Made by a program: the position numbers and the translations under genes
Shown: one piece after another, positions 35,841-44,690 of the stretch
How positions within the stretch are numbered: the stretch's first letter is position 1
How the letters are laid out: every line of letters starts with the position of its first letter
The notes under the pieces: model-generated
What the model was told of the DNA's origin: nothing
What the model saw: only the letters and a program-made list of their open reading frames with translations
Databases searched by the model: none
Assembly (NCBI RefSeq): GCF_004153545.1
Contig: NZ_SDVA01000011.1
Coordinates: forward strand, 62,001-126,000
Origin: Serinicoccus sediminis
GTDB lineage: Bacteria; Actinomycetota; Actinomycetes; Actinomycetales; Dermatophilaceae
DNA: 64,000 nt
Direction: 5' to 3'

Positions 35841-37238
35841 TCAGCTCGGGGTCGCGACCGGGCGCAGCAGCGCCAGGCACTCGACGTGGTGGGTCATGGG
35901 GAAGGCGTCCAGCACGCGGAGGGCGGCGAGCTCCAGGCCCTCCTCGCGGGCGGTCGCGAGGTCGCGGGCCAGCGCGGCCGGGTCGCAGGCGACGTAGACG
36001 ACGGCGCGGGGACGCAGCGCCGCGACGGCCCGGACGACCTCGGCCCCGGCCCCGCTGCGCGGCGGGTCGAGCACCACGACGTCGGCGGACCCGCCGGACG
36101 CGACCAGACCGGAGAGCACCTGCTCGGTGGGCTCGGCCCGGGCGTCGGCCCAGGGGTAGGGCTCCAGGTGTCGCCGGGCGGCGTCCGCGGCCTCCGCGTC
36201 CGCCTCGACCGCGAGGACCTGACCGGAGTCGCCCACCGCCTCGGCGAGCGGGACGGCGAAGAGGCCGACACCGGCATACAGGTCCAGCGCCCGCTCCCCC
36301 GGGCGCGGGTCGAGCCAGCGCAGCACCTGCGTCGTGAACTCCGGCGCTGCGCCCGGGTGCACCTGCCAGAACCCGCGGGCGGAGAGCCGGAACGCGTGGT
36401 CCCCGACGGTCTCGACGACCTCGGGGACCGGCCCGACGGGCGCGGGGGTGGTGCGGGTCCCGCGGCGCCGGGCGGGTCGTCGACCGCGGCCCCGGTGGGC
36501 CGGCTCCCCCGGTGCCACGAGCGGGACGACGACCGGGTCACCGGCACCGGGTGCGACGACGTCGAGGGCGGCCACCCGGGACGGGGTCCGACCCTGCCGG
36601 ACCGGCACGCGCGCGGTGTCGGCGAACGGCCGGGGGTCGGCGAACACCCCGGTCCCGACCACGCCGGGCGCGGCGATGAGGCAGTCGTCCACCGGCACCA
36701 CCCGGTGCGAGCGGTGGGCCCGGAGCCCGGCGGCGACGCCGTCACCGTCCCGGGTGATCGCCACCTCGACCCGGGTGCGCCAGCGCAGGCCCTCCTGGTC
36801 GCCGGGCAGCGCCTCGCACACGAGGCCCTCGGGGCCGGTGGCCCGGGCCAGCTCGCGCTCCGTGCAGCCGCCGACGCGGACCAGCTGCTCGCGGACGACG
36901 TCGGCCTTGAGCCGGCGCTGGGCGGCCAGGTCGGCGTGCTGCCAGTCGCACCCGCCGCAGCGGCCCGGGCCGGCGAACGGGCACGGAGGCACCACCCGGT
37001 CCGGCGAGGCCTCGTGCACCTTTACGGCGTCCGCGCGCAGGAACCGGCCCCCACCGCCGCTGCCGGTGACCTCGACGGTGACCCGCTCCCCGGGCAGCGC
37101 GTGCCGTACGAAGACCACGAGCCCGTCCTCGACGTCCCCGACGCGGGCCACGCAGTGGCCGCCGTGCGCCACCGGGCCGACGTGCAGGTCGAGCATGTCC
37201 CCGACCACGGGTGCCGGACCGGCAGCCGCGCCGGACAC
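35841..37238 (-). CDS. TrmA/RlmD-family RNA m5U methyltransferase
   Basis: 465 residues: an N-terminal TRAM domain (HGGHCVARVGDVEDGLVVFV), an Fe-S motif (CPFAGPGRCGGCDWQ plus a later Cys), and a C-terminal SAM domain with YAGVGLFAVPLAEAVG, VVLDPPRSGAG and VYVACDPAALARDL, whose Cys is the catalytic nucleophile. It methylates C5 of a uridine in rRNA or tRNA; which one is not predictable. A Pro/Arg-rich insert (near 250-275) is unusual. GTG start 2 nt after the DUF3159 stop. Confidence 0.88.
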   Translation of the reverse strand: MSGAAAGPAPVVGDMLDLHVGPVAHGGHCVARVGDVEDGLVVFVRHALPGERVTVEVTGSGGGGRFLRADAVKVHEASPDRVVPPCPFAGPGRCGGCDWQHADLAAQRRLKADVVREQLVRVGGCTERELARATGPEGLVCEALPGDQEGLRWRTRVEVAITRDGDGVAAGLRAHRSHRVVPVDDCLIAAPGVVGTGVFADPRPFADTARVPVRQGRTPSRVAALDVVAPGAGDPVVVPLVAPGEPAHRGRGRRPARRRGTRTTPAPVGPVPEVVETVGDHAFRLSARGFWQVHPGAAPEFTTQVLRWLDPRPGERALDLYAGVGLFAVPLAEAVGDSGQVLAVEADAEAADAARRHLEPYPWADARAEPTEQVLSGLVASGGSADVVVLDPPRSGAGAEVVRAVAALRPRAVVYVACDPAALARDLATAREEGLELAALRVLDAFPMTHHVECLALLRPVATPS

Positions 37239-37239
37239 C

Positions 37240-37977
37240 TCAGCGGCCCTGCGTGGGGTCGATCGCCGCGGTCCCGCTCTCGTCGTCCTGCGGCTGCGCC
37301 GGCGTCCTCCCCGTCGCCAGCATCCAGCCCATGACGACGACCGCGAGCAGGTAGGCCGGCCAGCTCAGCGCGATCTTGGTGACGCCGAGCCAGGCCACCT
37401 CACCGGCGAGGTAGAGGGGCAGCATGACCGCGACCCGCAGCGCGAAGAGGGCGACGAGGACCCACGTGAGCCGGGCGCAGACGGCCACCAGTCCGGGGTC
37501 GCGTCGCCATGCCGTCGGTCGCTCGGCGAACTGCGGGTCGCCCACCGCCACGATGAAGCCGACCAGCGGCCAGCGCAGCAGGATGCTCGCCAGGGCGCCC
37601 ACGCCGTAGAGGCCGCTCACGAGGATGCCGGGCAGGAAGGCGTCCTGGGCCTCCCCCGAGCGCAGGGCGAAGAACGCCGCGACGGCGGTGGCGAAGATGG
37701 CCGAGCCGAGGAAGCGCCACGAGCCGCCGACGAAGCCCCGGACGACCGTGAGCACGACGAGCAGCCCGGCGGCCGCGACGACCGCCGGGCGCACGGCATC
37801 GGTGATGAGCCACGTCGTGACGAACGCGACGGTCGGGAGGGCGGTCTCCAGGGAGCCGTACCAGCCGCCGAGCGCGTCGCTGATCCGTCGGCGGATCACC
37901 TGCTCGACGGTCTCCTCCACCGAGCCGTCGGCGGGCACCTGCCCGTCGGGGCCCTGCGGCCCGGAGGACGCGCTCAT
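37240..37977 (-). CDS. DUF3159 membrane protein
   Basis: 245 residues with six or so hydrophobic segments after a charged N-terminus containing EETVEQVIRRRISDALGGWY, typical of DUF3159. Characteristic family stretches are SGLYGVGALASILLRWPLVG and RLTWVLVALFALRVAVMLPL. The function is unknown; in actinobacteria it is regularly found beside DUF3710 and dut, as here. ATG 37977 overlaps the DUF3710 stop (ATGA). Confidence 0.85.
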   Translation of the reverse strand: MSASSGPQGPDGQVPADGSVEETVEQVIRRRISDALGGWYGSLETALPTVAFVTTWLITDAVRPAVVAAAGLLVVLTVVRGFVGGSWRFLGSAIFATAVAAFFALRSGEAQDAFLPGILVSGLYGVGALASILLRWPLVGFIVAVGDPQFAERPTAWRRDPGLVAVCARLTWVLVALFALRVAVMLPLYLAGEVAWLGVTKIALSWPAYLLAVVVMGWMLATGRTPAQPQDDESGTAAIDPTQGR

Positions 37978-38888
37978 CAGGTGAAGTCGGGGTTGCGCGG
38001 CGCCTGCGGGGCGTCCGTGGGGGCCGGCTCGGGCGCCCGGTGCCGGGCGGGCTCGGCCGCTCCCTCGGCGGCTCCGGTGGCCAGACCGACCCCGGCGACC
38101 GACGTCGCGTCGGTCGACCCGCCTGCGGTGGGGGCCTTGCGCAGGGCGTCGGCCGCCGCGGCCCGTCGGGCCTGCGCCTGCTGCTCGCGGCGGGCCTCGG
38201 CCTCCTTGGCCACCGCCTCGGCGAAGCCCTTGGGCGGGGTCAGCGTGAGGACCTCGCGGGGCGGGCGCGGCTCGTCGCCGCGGTCCACGACGATGCGCCG
38301 CACGTAGGCGAGGATGCCGCGGGCCTGGTTGTCGTCGGAGGCCGCCGGGCCACCGACCACGACCCGGAGGAACCAGCGGGGGCCGTCGATGCCGAGGAAC
38401 CGGGCCGGCTGGTAGGCGACCCGCCCGTCCGGCGCGCGCCCGGGCATCCGCGCCCGCAGCTCCTTGCCCATGCGTCCCTCGACGGTCTCGGCCGCGCCAC
38501 CGGAGTCGACCAGGCCGCGGGCGATCTCGGCGCGCAGCTCGTCCCAGATGCCCTCGGTGCGCGGTGCGGCGAAGACCTGGACCTGCGCCTGCGAGGCGCC
38601 GAAGCCCAGGGTGGTGCCGATGACCCGACCGGAGCTCTGCTCGATGTCGAGGCGCATCTGCATCCCCTTGACCGACGGGATGCGCAGGGCACCCAGGTCG
38701 ATGCGGCCGTCCAGCTCGCGCCACTCGGAGATGTCGTAGGGGCCGTCCTCAGGCCGCACCCAGTCCCGGTCCACCCCCGGCTCGCCCTCGGCCGGCTCCG
38801 GCCGCACGACGACGTCGTCACGGTCCTCGAGGTCGAGCAGCTCCTCGTCGCTGAGGCGGGCGGTCTTGCGTCGGCCAAAGAGTGCCAC
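37977..38888 (-). CDS. DUF3710 protein
   Basis: 303 residues. The conserved core GALRIPSVKGMQMRLDIEQS through FLGIDGPRWFLRVVVGGPAA identifies DUF3710, an actinobacterial family of unknown function normally encoded next to dut. After the core comes an Ala/Arg/Gln-rich coiled stretch (AEARREQQAQARRAAAADAL) and a low-complexity acidic/Pro tail. Start GTG 38888 with AAGGA about 11 nt upstream. Confidence 0.87.
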   Translation of the reverse strand: MALFGRRKTARLSDEELLDLEDRDDVVVRPEPAEGEPGVDRDWVRPEDGPYDISEWRELDGRIDLGALRIPSVKGMQMRLDIEQSSGRVIGTTLGFGASQAQVQVFAAPRTEGIWDELRAEIARGLVDSGGAAETVEGRMGKELRARMPGRAPDGRVAYQPARFLGIDGPRWFLRVVVGGPAASDDNQARGILAYVRRIVVDRGDEPRPPREVLTLTPPKGFAEAVAKEAEARREQQAQARRAAAADALRKAPTAGGSTDATSVAGVGLATGAAEGAAEPARHRAPEPAPTDAPQAPRNPDFT

Positions 38889-38895
38889 TGGTGGC

Positions 38896-39396
38896 TCAGT
38901 CCTTCAGGGTCGGCCCGGCCGCGGCCGGGAGGGTGGTGGAGGTGCCGGTGTGCCCGTGCCCGCCGGCCCCGCGCGCGGACTCCACCAGGTCGTCGACCAC
39001 CGTGAAGACGGGGCGGGCGACCTGCTGGAGCACGAGCTGGGCGACGCGGTCGCCGCGGCGCAGCTGGACCGGCTCGCGGGCGTCGGTGTTGAGCAGGTTC
39101 ACGAGGATCTCGCCGCGGTACCCGGAGTCGACCGTGCCGGGGGCGTTGACGATGGTCAGACCGTGCCGGGCCGCCAGCCCCGAGCGCGGGTGCACGAACG
39201 CGGCATACCCCTCCGGGACCGCGACGGCGACCCCGGTGCCGACCAGGACGCGGGCGCCCGGCTCGATCCGTACGTCCTCGCGGAGGTGCAGGTCGACGCC
39301 GGCGTCGCCCGGGCGGGCCTGGACCGGGACGGGCAGGTCCGGGTCCAGGCGTCGCAGGGCGACGTCCACGGTCTGGGGCTCGGGCGGCATGGTCAC
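38896..39396 (-). CDS. dut: Deoxyuridine triphosphatase
   Basis: 166 residues, a trimeric dUTPase. The five motifs are visible: PGDAGVDLHL, HPRSGLAARHG, NAPGTVDSGYRGEI with the catalytic Asp and Tyr, RGDRVAQLVLQ, and the C-terminal arm GAGGHGHTGT. It hydrolyses dUTP to dUMP and keeps uracil out of DNA. GTG 39396 or ATG 39390 can serve as start; TACCCT lies just upstream. Confidence 0.95.
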   Translation of the reverse strand: MTMPPEPQTVDVALRRLDPDLPVPVQARPGDAGVDLHLREDVRIEPGARVLVGTGVAVAVPEGYAAFVHPRSGLAARHGLTIVNAPGTVDSGYRGEILVNLLNTDAREPVQLRRGDRVAQLVLQQVARPVFTVVDDLVESARGAGGHGHTGTSTTLPAAAGPTLKD

Positions 39397-39442
39397 CGAG
39401 GGTAGTCCCCGGCCCGCACCGACCTGGACGGGCGCACGGGTC

Positions 39443-39742
39443 TCAGGCCGCGCACTCGGTGCAGACCGGCAGCCCGCCGACCTCCTTGGCCAGCTGGCTG
39501 CGGTGGTGCACCAGGAAGCACCGTGAGCAGGTGAACTCGTCCTGCTGGCGGGGCAGCACGTGCACCGACAGCTCCTCGTTGGACAGGTCCGCCCCCGGGA
39601 GCTCGAAGCCCTCGGCCTGCTCGGTCTCGTCGACGTCGACGCTGCCCGAGGACTTGTCGTTGCGTCGGGCCTTCAGCTCCTCGAGCGAGTCCTCGTTGAG
39701 CTCGTCGTCGTTCTTGCGTGGGGCGTCGTAATCAGTCGCCAT
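39443..39742 (-). CDS. DUF4193 protein
   Basis: 99 residues. The acidic N-terminus MATDYDAPRKNDDELNEDSL and the zinc-ribbon-like C-terminus with TCSRCFLVHH and LPVCTECA (two CxxC pairs) are diagnostic for DUF4193, a small actinobacterial protein usually near dut and sepH or sigA. The role is unknown; four Cys suggest structural zinc. AGAGGCGAG precedes the ATG. The 142-bp region upstream to 39884 holds its likely promoter (CAGAAT near 39842) and nothing else I can support. Confidence 0.88.
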   Translation of the reverse strand: MATDYDAPRKNDDELNEDSLEELKARRNDKSSGSVDVDETEQAEGFELPGADLSNEELSVHVLPRQQDEFTCSRCFLVHHRSQLAKEVGGLPVCTECAA

Positions 39743-39884
39743 CTCGCCTCTTTCACCTCTGCGGTCTCTCTCGTCGTGCGTGAACGCTGCCGCCTGCGAT
39801 TTTGTGCCCGGTCCACCACGGCCGCCAGCGTTCGTCGCGCGGATTCTGCCCTATCGCCGTGGGCGACCGCGAAGGGGTATGCCG

Positions 39885-40772
39885 TCAGTCGCGGTCGCCG
39901 CTGGTCAGGCGGGCGATCTCGGCCCGCAGGACGGGCTGCAGGGCCGGGTTGGCCGCGACGACGAGCTCGGTCGACGCGGGGCTGCCGGCCTCCGCGCCGG
40001 AGGCCACGCCACCCGCCTCCCCCAGGACGACGAGGCCGGCGGCGACGTCCCAGGGCGCCGTCCCGCGCTCCCAGTAGCCGTCGACCCGTCCGGCGGCGAC
40101 GTGGCACAGGTCGAGCGCCGCCGCGCCCATGCGGCGGATGTCGCGCACCCGCGGCAGCAGGTCGGCCACGACGGCCGACTGGAGCCGGCGCACCTGCCGG
40201 TCGTAGGAGAAGCCGGTCGCGAGCAGGGCGCCGTCCAGCGTGGGCTGGGTGGCGACGGCGAGCGGCCGGCTCACCCCCCGGGAGGTGAGCCGCGCCCCGC
40301 CGCCCAGGTGGGCGTGGAAGACCTCGTCCGTGCGCGGGTTGACGACCGCCCCGGCGACCGGGGCCCAGGCCCCGGGGGTGGTGGGGTCGCCGACGACGAC
40401 GGCGACGGACACGGCATACGCCGGCAGGTCGTAGAGGTAGTTGACGGTGCCGTCGATCGGGTCGACCACCCAGCTGAGCCCGGACGTGCCCCCGGTCAGC
40501 CCGTCCTCCTCGCCCAGGACGCCGTCGTCGGGGCGCACGGCGGCCAGCCGCTCGCGCAGCAGCGCCTCGGCGCGGGTGTCCATCTCGGTGACGACGTCGA
40601 GCTCGGTGCTCTTGGTGTGCGCGACCCCGAGGCCGTCCGGCCGCTCGTCGCGGATGAGCGCCCCGGCCTCACCGACCAGGGCCACCGCGAGCTCCTCGAG
40701 GGCGGCCCGCTCGTCGGCGCCCACCCAGGACGGATCGGGGGTGTGCGCCCCTGGCGCGGCCGCCCCGCTCAT
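39885..40772 (-). CDS. suhB: Inositol monophosphatase family (SuhB-like)
   Basis: 295 residues with VTEMDTRAEALLRE, VLGEEDG, WVVDPIDGTVNYLYDLP and APWDVAAGLVVLGEAGG, the full Mg-binding set of IMPase enzymes. In mycobacteria and relatives SuhB-type enzymes supply myo-inositol for phosphatidylinositol and mycothiol. ATG 40772 overlaps the ferrochelatase stop (ATGA). This is the second IMPase-family gene in the window, and this one has the closer match to SuhB. Confidence 0.86.
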   Translation of the reverse strand: MSGAAAPGAHTPDPSWVGADERAALEELAVALVGEAGALIRDERPDGLGVAHTKSTELDVVTEMDTRAEALLRERLAAVRPDDGVLGEEDGLTGGTSGLSWVVDPIDGTVNYLYDLPAYAVSVAVVVGDPTTPGAWAPVAGAVVNPRTDEVFHAHLGGGARLTSRGVSRPLAVATQPTLDGALLATGFSYDRQVRRLQSAVVADLLPRVRDIRRMGAAALDLCHVAAGRVDGYWERGTAPWDVAAGLVVLGEAGGVASGAEAGSPASTELVVAANPALQPVLRAEIARLTSGDRD

Positions 40773-42019
40773 CAGTCGCTCCCGCAGGCGGCCGGCTTGG
40801 CGACCCGCAGGTTCGGGCAGCACCCGGGCCGGCAGATCGCCGGGCGCACCTCGCCGCCGGGCCAGACGGGGGTCGCCGCGTCCTCGCCGCGCGCCTGCGC
40901 CGCGCGCTCCAGGGCGAGGTCGACCAGGCCGACGACGAACTCGGTGTCGGTGCCCACGGTCGGCACCCGCAGCACGTCCATCCCGAGCTCCTCGGCGGTC
41001 TCGGCCGCCTCGGTGTCGAGGTCGAAGACGACCTCCATGTGGTCGGAGACGAAACCGATGGGGGCCAGCACGACGTGCTCCACGCCCCGCTCCTTGAGCG
41101 CCCGCAGGTGGTCGTTGACGTCCGGCTCGAGCCAGGGCTGGCTGGGCGGGCCGGAGCGCGAGCAGTAGGTGAGGTCGTGCTCGACCTCGGTGCCGAGGGT
41201 GGCCGCGGTCTCGGCGGCGATGGCGGCGGACAGCTCGAGGTGCTGGCGCGAGTACAGGTTGCCCTCGTCGTCGCCGGGTCCGGAGGTGTCGTCCATCGAG
41301 GTCGGCAGCGAGTGCGTCACGAAGACGAGGTGGGGCACGACACCGGTGGACTCGTAGCGCTGCCGGGCGGCCTCCCCGACGATCCGGGCGTTGGCGCCGG
41401 CGAAACCGGGGTGGTTCCAGTACTGCCGGACCTTGTCGACGGCCACCTCCTTGCCCTCCTCACGCAGCTCGATCTGGGCGGCGGCGATGTCCTCGCGGTA
41501 CTGCCGGCAGGAGGAGTAGCAGGAGTAGGCGCTGGTCGTCACCGACAGCAGCCGGGTCATGCCCTCGGCGTGGGCCTCCCGGAAGGCGTCGGCCAGGAAC
41601 GGCTCCGAGTTCCGGTTGCCGAAGAGCACCGGGATCGGCAGCTCACGCCGGGCCAGCTCGGCACGCATCGCCTCGATGAGGTCGCGGTTGAGGTCGTTGA
41701 TGGGGCTCTTGCCGCCGAAGTGCAGGTAGTGCTCGGCCACCTCCTCCAACCGCTCGTCCGGGATGCCCCGGCCGCCGGTGACGCGGCGCAGGAACGGCAT
41801 GACCTCCTCGGGGGCCTCCGGCCCGCCGAAGGAGGTCAGGACGATGGCCTGGTAGGGGAACAGGTCGTGCTCCTCGGACTCCTCGAGGGACTCCTCCAGC
41901 TCGGCGACCACGTCGTCGGTGCCCTCGGGCTCGACCGTCCCGTCGGGGGCGGAGGAGTCCGGCGCCGAGGCGACGGAGGTGTCGGCGGGGTCGGTGGGGT
42001 CGGCGAGCGGGTTGCTCAT
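40772..42019 (-). CDS. hemH: Ferrochelatase (coproporphyrin ferrochelatase type)
   Basis: 415 residues. AIVLTSFGGPEAPEEVMPFL opens the chelatase domain, HLVFVTHSLPTSMDD (near 240) carries the metal-channel His, and APIGFVSDHMEVVFDLDTEA the conserved Glu region. Actinobacterial members insert iron into coproporphyrin III (CpfC). The N-terminal 45 residues are an acidic Asp/Glu-rich extension. Cys396, 400, 401 and 412 at the C-terminus could ligate the [2Fe-2S] cluster known in some actinobacterial ferrochelatases. ATG 42019 overlaps the upstream TRIC-like gene. Confidence 0.92.
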   Translation of the reverse strand: MSNPLADPTDPADTSVASAPDSSAPDGTVEPEGTDDVVAELEESLEESEEHDLFPYQAIVLTSFGGPEAPEEVMPFLRRVTGGRGIPDERLEEVAEHYLHFGGKSPINDLNRDLIEAMRAELARRELPIPVLFGNRNSEPFLADAFREAHAEGMTRLLSVTTSAYSCYSSCRQYREDIAAAQIELREEGKEVAVDKVRQYWNHPGFAGANARIVGEAARQRYESTGVVPHLVFVTHSLPTSMDDTSGPGDDEGNLYSRQHLELSAAIAAETAATLGTEVEHDLTYCSRSGPPSQPWLEPDVNDHLRALKERGVEHVVLAPIGFVSDHMEVVFDLDTEAAETAEELGMDVLRVPTVGTDTEFVVGLVDLALERAAQARGEDAATPVWPGGEVRPAICRPGCCPNLRVAKPAACGSD

Positions 42020-42690
42020 GCGGCTTCTCCTCGGGAGGGGATGGGGGTCGGGGCGTGCAGGTCGAAGACGATCGCGGCCACGCGGATGCCCAGCACCAGC
42101 AGCAGCGTGCCCCAGATGACGAGGTAGGACAACCCGCCCAGCTCGGCCGCCACCACGACCACGGCAGCACCGAGCAGGGCGGGAACGGCATACAGGTCGC
42201 GGCGCAGGACCTCGGGCACCTGGCCGACGAGGACGTCGCGGATCATGCCGCCCCCGACCGCGGTGATGCCGCCGACGAAGATCGCGGCGAGCGGCGGGGC
42301 ACCGAGCATGACGGCCTTGAGCGCACCCGCGACGGCGAAGGTCGCCAGGCCCACGGCGTCGAGGTACTTCACCGCCTGGCTGATCCGGTGCAGGCGCAGC
42401 TTGGGGCGGTGCCGGGAGAGGTCGACGAAGGCGCCGTGGAAGGCGAAGACGACGAGGCCGGCGGCGAGGACGGTGACGACGTACCAGGGGTTGCTGATGC
42501 CGTCCGGCGGCACGTCGCCGAGGAAGACGTCACGGATGATGCCGCCACCCAGCCCGCTGACCCAGGCCAGCACCGCGACGCCGAAGAGGTCCAGGCGGGC
42601 GCGCACGGCGACGAGGCCGCCGGAGAGCGCGAAGACGAAGATGCCGACGAGGTCGAGGGCGAGGCGCACATCGGCGGAGGCGGCGATCAT
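42016..42690 (-). CDS. TRIC-like (UPF0126) cation channel protein
   Basis: 224 residues with seven membrane helices arranged as a tandem repeat: ALSGGLVAVRARLDLFGVAV with GLGGGIIRDVFLGDVPP in the first half and VGGITAVGGGMIRDVLVGQV in the second. Duplicated glycine-rich GGGxxRD loops are the hallmark of bacterial TRIC homologues, which form trimeric K+-permeable channels. Start ATG 42690; the nearest -10-like TACCCT is 9 nt upstream. Stop overlaps the ferrochelatase ATG. Confidence 0.88.
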   Translation of the reverse strand: MIAASADVRLALDLVGIFVFALSGGLVAVRARLDLFGVAVLAWVSGLGGGIIRDVFLGDVPPDGISNPWYVVTVLAAGLVVFAFHGAFVDLSRHRPKLRLHRISQAVKYLDAVGLATFAVAGALKAVMLGAPPLAAIFVGGITAVGGGMIRDVLVGQVPEVLRRDLYAVPALLGAAVVVVAAELGGLSYLVIWGTLLLVLGIRVAAIVFDLHAPTPIPSRGEAA

Positions 42691-42762
42691 GACCGTGCCA
42701 GGGTATCGGGCGCGGCGCGCCCTCCCTCGTGCGGTCCGGGCGGGGTGGCAGAGTGGTCGACC

Positions 42763-44583
42763 ATGCAGCAGCTCCAGTTCGTCGAGCTCGACGAGGGTGG
42801 TCGCCTGGTCCTCACCGACGACGCCGGGCGGGAGTATGCCGTCGCGGTGGACGACCGCCTGCGGGCCGCCCTGCGCCCGCGCCCGAGGTGGGCGGGTGGC
42901 GACCGCGCCGCCGGCCGGTCGGTGTCGCCGCGGGACGTGCAGGCGATGATCCGCGCCGGCCAGCCGGCGGAGGACGTCGCGGCCTCGACCGGGTGGGAGC
43001 TCGAGCGGGTGCGCCGCTTCGAGGGGCCGGTCGTCGCCGAGCGGGAGCACGTCGTCGGACTGGCCCAGCGGGCCCCGGTGCGCGCCAGCGGCCGCACCGA
43101 CGGGTCGCACACGCTGGACCGCCGTGTGCGGGAGCGGTTGCAGAGCCGCGGCGTCGACCTCACCGCCGTCAGCTGGGACGCCGCCCGCGGCGAGGCGCAC
43201 GAGCCGTGGACGGTCATCGTGGCGTTCATGGCCGGGGGCCGCGAGCGGCGGGCGGCCTGGCACTACGACGTGCGCTCGCGCTGGGTCGAGGCGCTGGACG
43301 ACGAGGCGCGCTGGCTGAGCGAGGACGAGCAGTCCCTGCCCGGCGGCCTGTCCGGGCACCCGCTGCTCGGCGGCCACCACGGCGAGGACGAGGCGGCCGC
43401 CGACCTCATGGCCACCATGCGCGAGCGTCGGCAGCGGCGGGCCAAGGGCCGTCGTGGGGGCCGGCAGACCGCGGAGGACCCGAGCCACGTGCCCGGGCAG
43501 CAGGACATGCCGGACGAGGTGCTGCCGCTGGAGGACCTCCCCTACGACCCCGAGACCATGGGCGACCCGCCGGCCGCGCACCCGCGCGGGTCGGCACCCG
43601 AGGCCGCCGCACCCGTGGGCCCCGACGAGGACGAGGTCGCCACGGGCGGCCCGGACTCGCTGGGCGACGGTGTCGTCCAGGACGAGCTCCTCGGGGGGAT
43701 GCAGGGCGAGTCCGTCGAGGGAGAGGACGAGGACCAGCCCCCTCAGGCGGCCCAGGACGAGTCCCCGGAGGAGGGGGTCGGGTCGGCGCCGCCCGTCGCT
43801 CCTGGTGGGCGTCGAGCCAGGGGTCGAGCCGCCCGCCGGGCCGCCGGCGAGCCCGGGGCCGCCGAGCCCGAGCCGGAGGTCGCGCCGGAGCCCATGTCGC
43901 CGGAGGAGGCGCAGCGCGCCGTCGGCCGGTCCCCCGGACGCAAGCGGCGTCGGCTGCGGCTGCCCTCCTTGAGCACGGACGAGCCGCAGGAGTCGACGGA
44001 GTCCGAGGTGTTGTTCGCGCGCACCCGTCACGACCCTCGCGAGGTGACCTTCGACGAGTTCTTCGGCATGGAGGACGAGGACGAGGACTACCCGCCCCAG
44101 GGCATCTACACGCGCGGGGTCTCCCCCGCGACGGACGATCCCGCCGACGAGGCGATGCCCGTCGACGCCGTCTCCGAGGTCGAAGACGCCCCCTCCGACG
44201 ACGCCGACGCCGATCCGTCGGACAGCACGGACGACGCCGACACCGACCAGCACGACAGCGACGCGGAGACCGTGGTCGACGCGGACGCGGACGCAGCTGA
44301 CGAGGCGGCGCTGGTCCACAGCGGGACGGACGACGATCCCGGTAGCGCCACGCCCTCCGATGCCGACCCGGGCGAGGACGCCGAGGACGACCAGGAGGTG
44401 GAGGAGGTCGAGGACGGCGACCCGGTCGACGAGCGTGCCGACACCCCTGAGTCCACCGACGCCCCCGACACCCCGTCCGCCCCGACCGACGAGCAGCCCA
44501 CGAAGGCGTCCGGCCGCAAGGGACGCACGAGCGTGCCCAGCTGGGACGACATCATGTTCGGCTCACGACCGCCCCGCCGCTGA
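42763..44583 (+). CDS. sepH: SepH cell-division regulator, long form
   Basis: 606 residues. The N-terminal DUF3071 domain (MQQLQFVELDEGGRLVLTDD) contains a helix-turn-helix, VSPRDVQAMIRAGQPAEDVA then STGWELERVRRFEGPV (about 48-90). The end TSVPSWDDIMFG is the conserved C-terminal motif of SepH, which binds FtsZ and promotes ring assembly. Between them is a very long acidic, Ala/Asp/Glu/Ser-rich region (about 200-590), predicted disordered and longer than in the SepH proteins I know. ATG 42763 is fixed by the conserved start; upstream CAGAGT is only a weak -10 candidate. Confidence 0.9.
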   Translation: MQQLQFVELDEGGRLVLTDDAGREYAVAVDDRLRAALRPRPRWAGGDRAAGRSVSPRDVQAMIRAGQPAEDVAASTGWELERVRRFEGPVVAEREHVVGLAQRAPVRASGRTDGSHTLDRRVRERLQSRGVDLTAVSWDAARGEAHEPWTVIVAFMAGGRERRAAWHYDVRSRWVEALDDEARWLSEDEQSLPGGLSGHPLLGGHHGEDEAAADLMATMRERRQRRAKGRRGGRQTAEDPSHVPGQQDMPDEVLPLEDLPYDPETMGDPPAAHPRGSAPEAAAPVGPDEDEVATGGPDSLGDGVVQDELLGGMQGESVEGEDEDQPPQAAQDESPEEGVGSAPPVAPGGRRARGRAARRAAGEPGAAEPEPEVAPEPMSPEEAQRAVGRSPGRKRRRLRLPSLSTDEPQESTESEVLFARTRHDPREVTFDEFFGMEDEDEDYPPQGIYTRGVSPATDDPADEAMPVDAVSEVEDAPSDDADADPSDSTDDADTDQHDSDAETVVDADADAADEAALVHSGTDDDPGSATPSDADPGEDAEDDQEVEEVEDGDPVDERADTPESTDAPDTPSAPTDEQPTKASGRKGRTSVPSWDDIMFGSRPPRR

Positions 44584-44602
44584 CGCCCGACCGCGGGACG
44601 AC

Positions 44603-44628
44603 GGCCCCGGCGACACCTCCACGGTCAT
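44603..44628 (-). repeat. Dispersed 26-bp repeat, second copy
   Basis: Minus strand ATGACCGTGGAGGTG...CGGGGCC, 22 of 26 bases identical to 4387-4412. It lies 20 nt past the sepH stop in the gap before tdk. Confidence 0.5.
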
Positions 44629-44658
44629 CCCGGCCACCGGCATACACCGTGACCGTGG
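44619..44658. terminator. Hairpin between convergent sepH and tdk
   Basis: CCACGGTCA (44619-44627) is perfectly complementary to TGACCGTGG (44650-44658) across 22 nt. Its arms are parts of the dispersed repeat, so the element may double as a two-way terminator. A nested CCGTGG-AA-CCACGG palindrome lies at 44653-44666. Confidence 0.45.
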
Positions 44659-44664
44659 AACCAC

Positions 44665-44690
44665 GGGCACGGCGACACGTGCACGGTCAG
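44665..44690 (-). repeat. Dispersed repeat, divergent copy holding the tdk stop
   Basis: Minus strand CTGACCGTGCACGTG then TCGCCGTGCCC. It is about 21 of 26 identical to the 44603 copy. Its TGA (44689-44687) is the tdk stop codon, at the same place in the unit as the DUF1992 stop in the 4387 copy. Confidence 0.45.
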
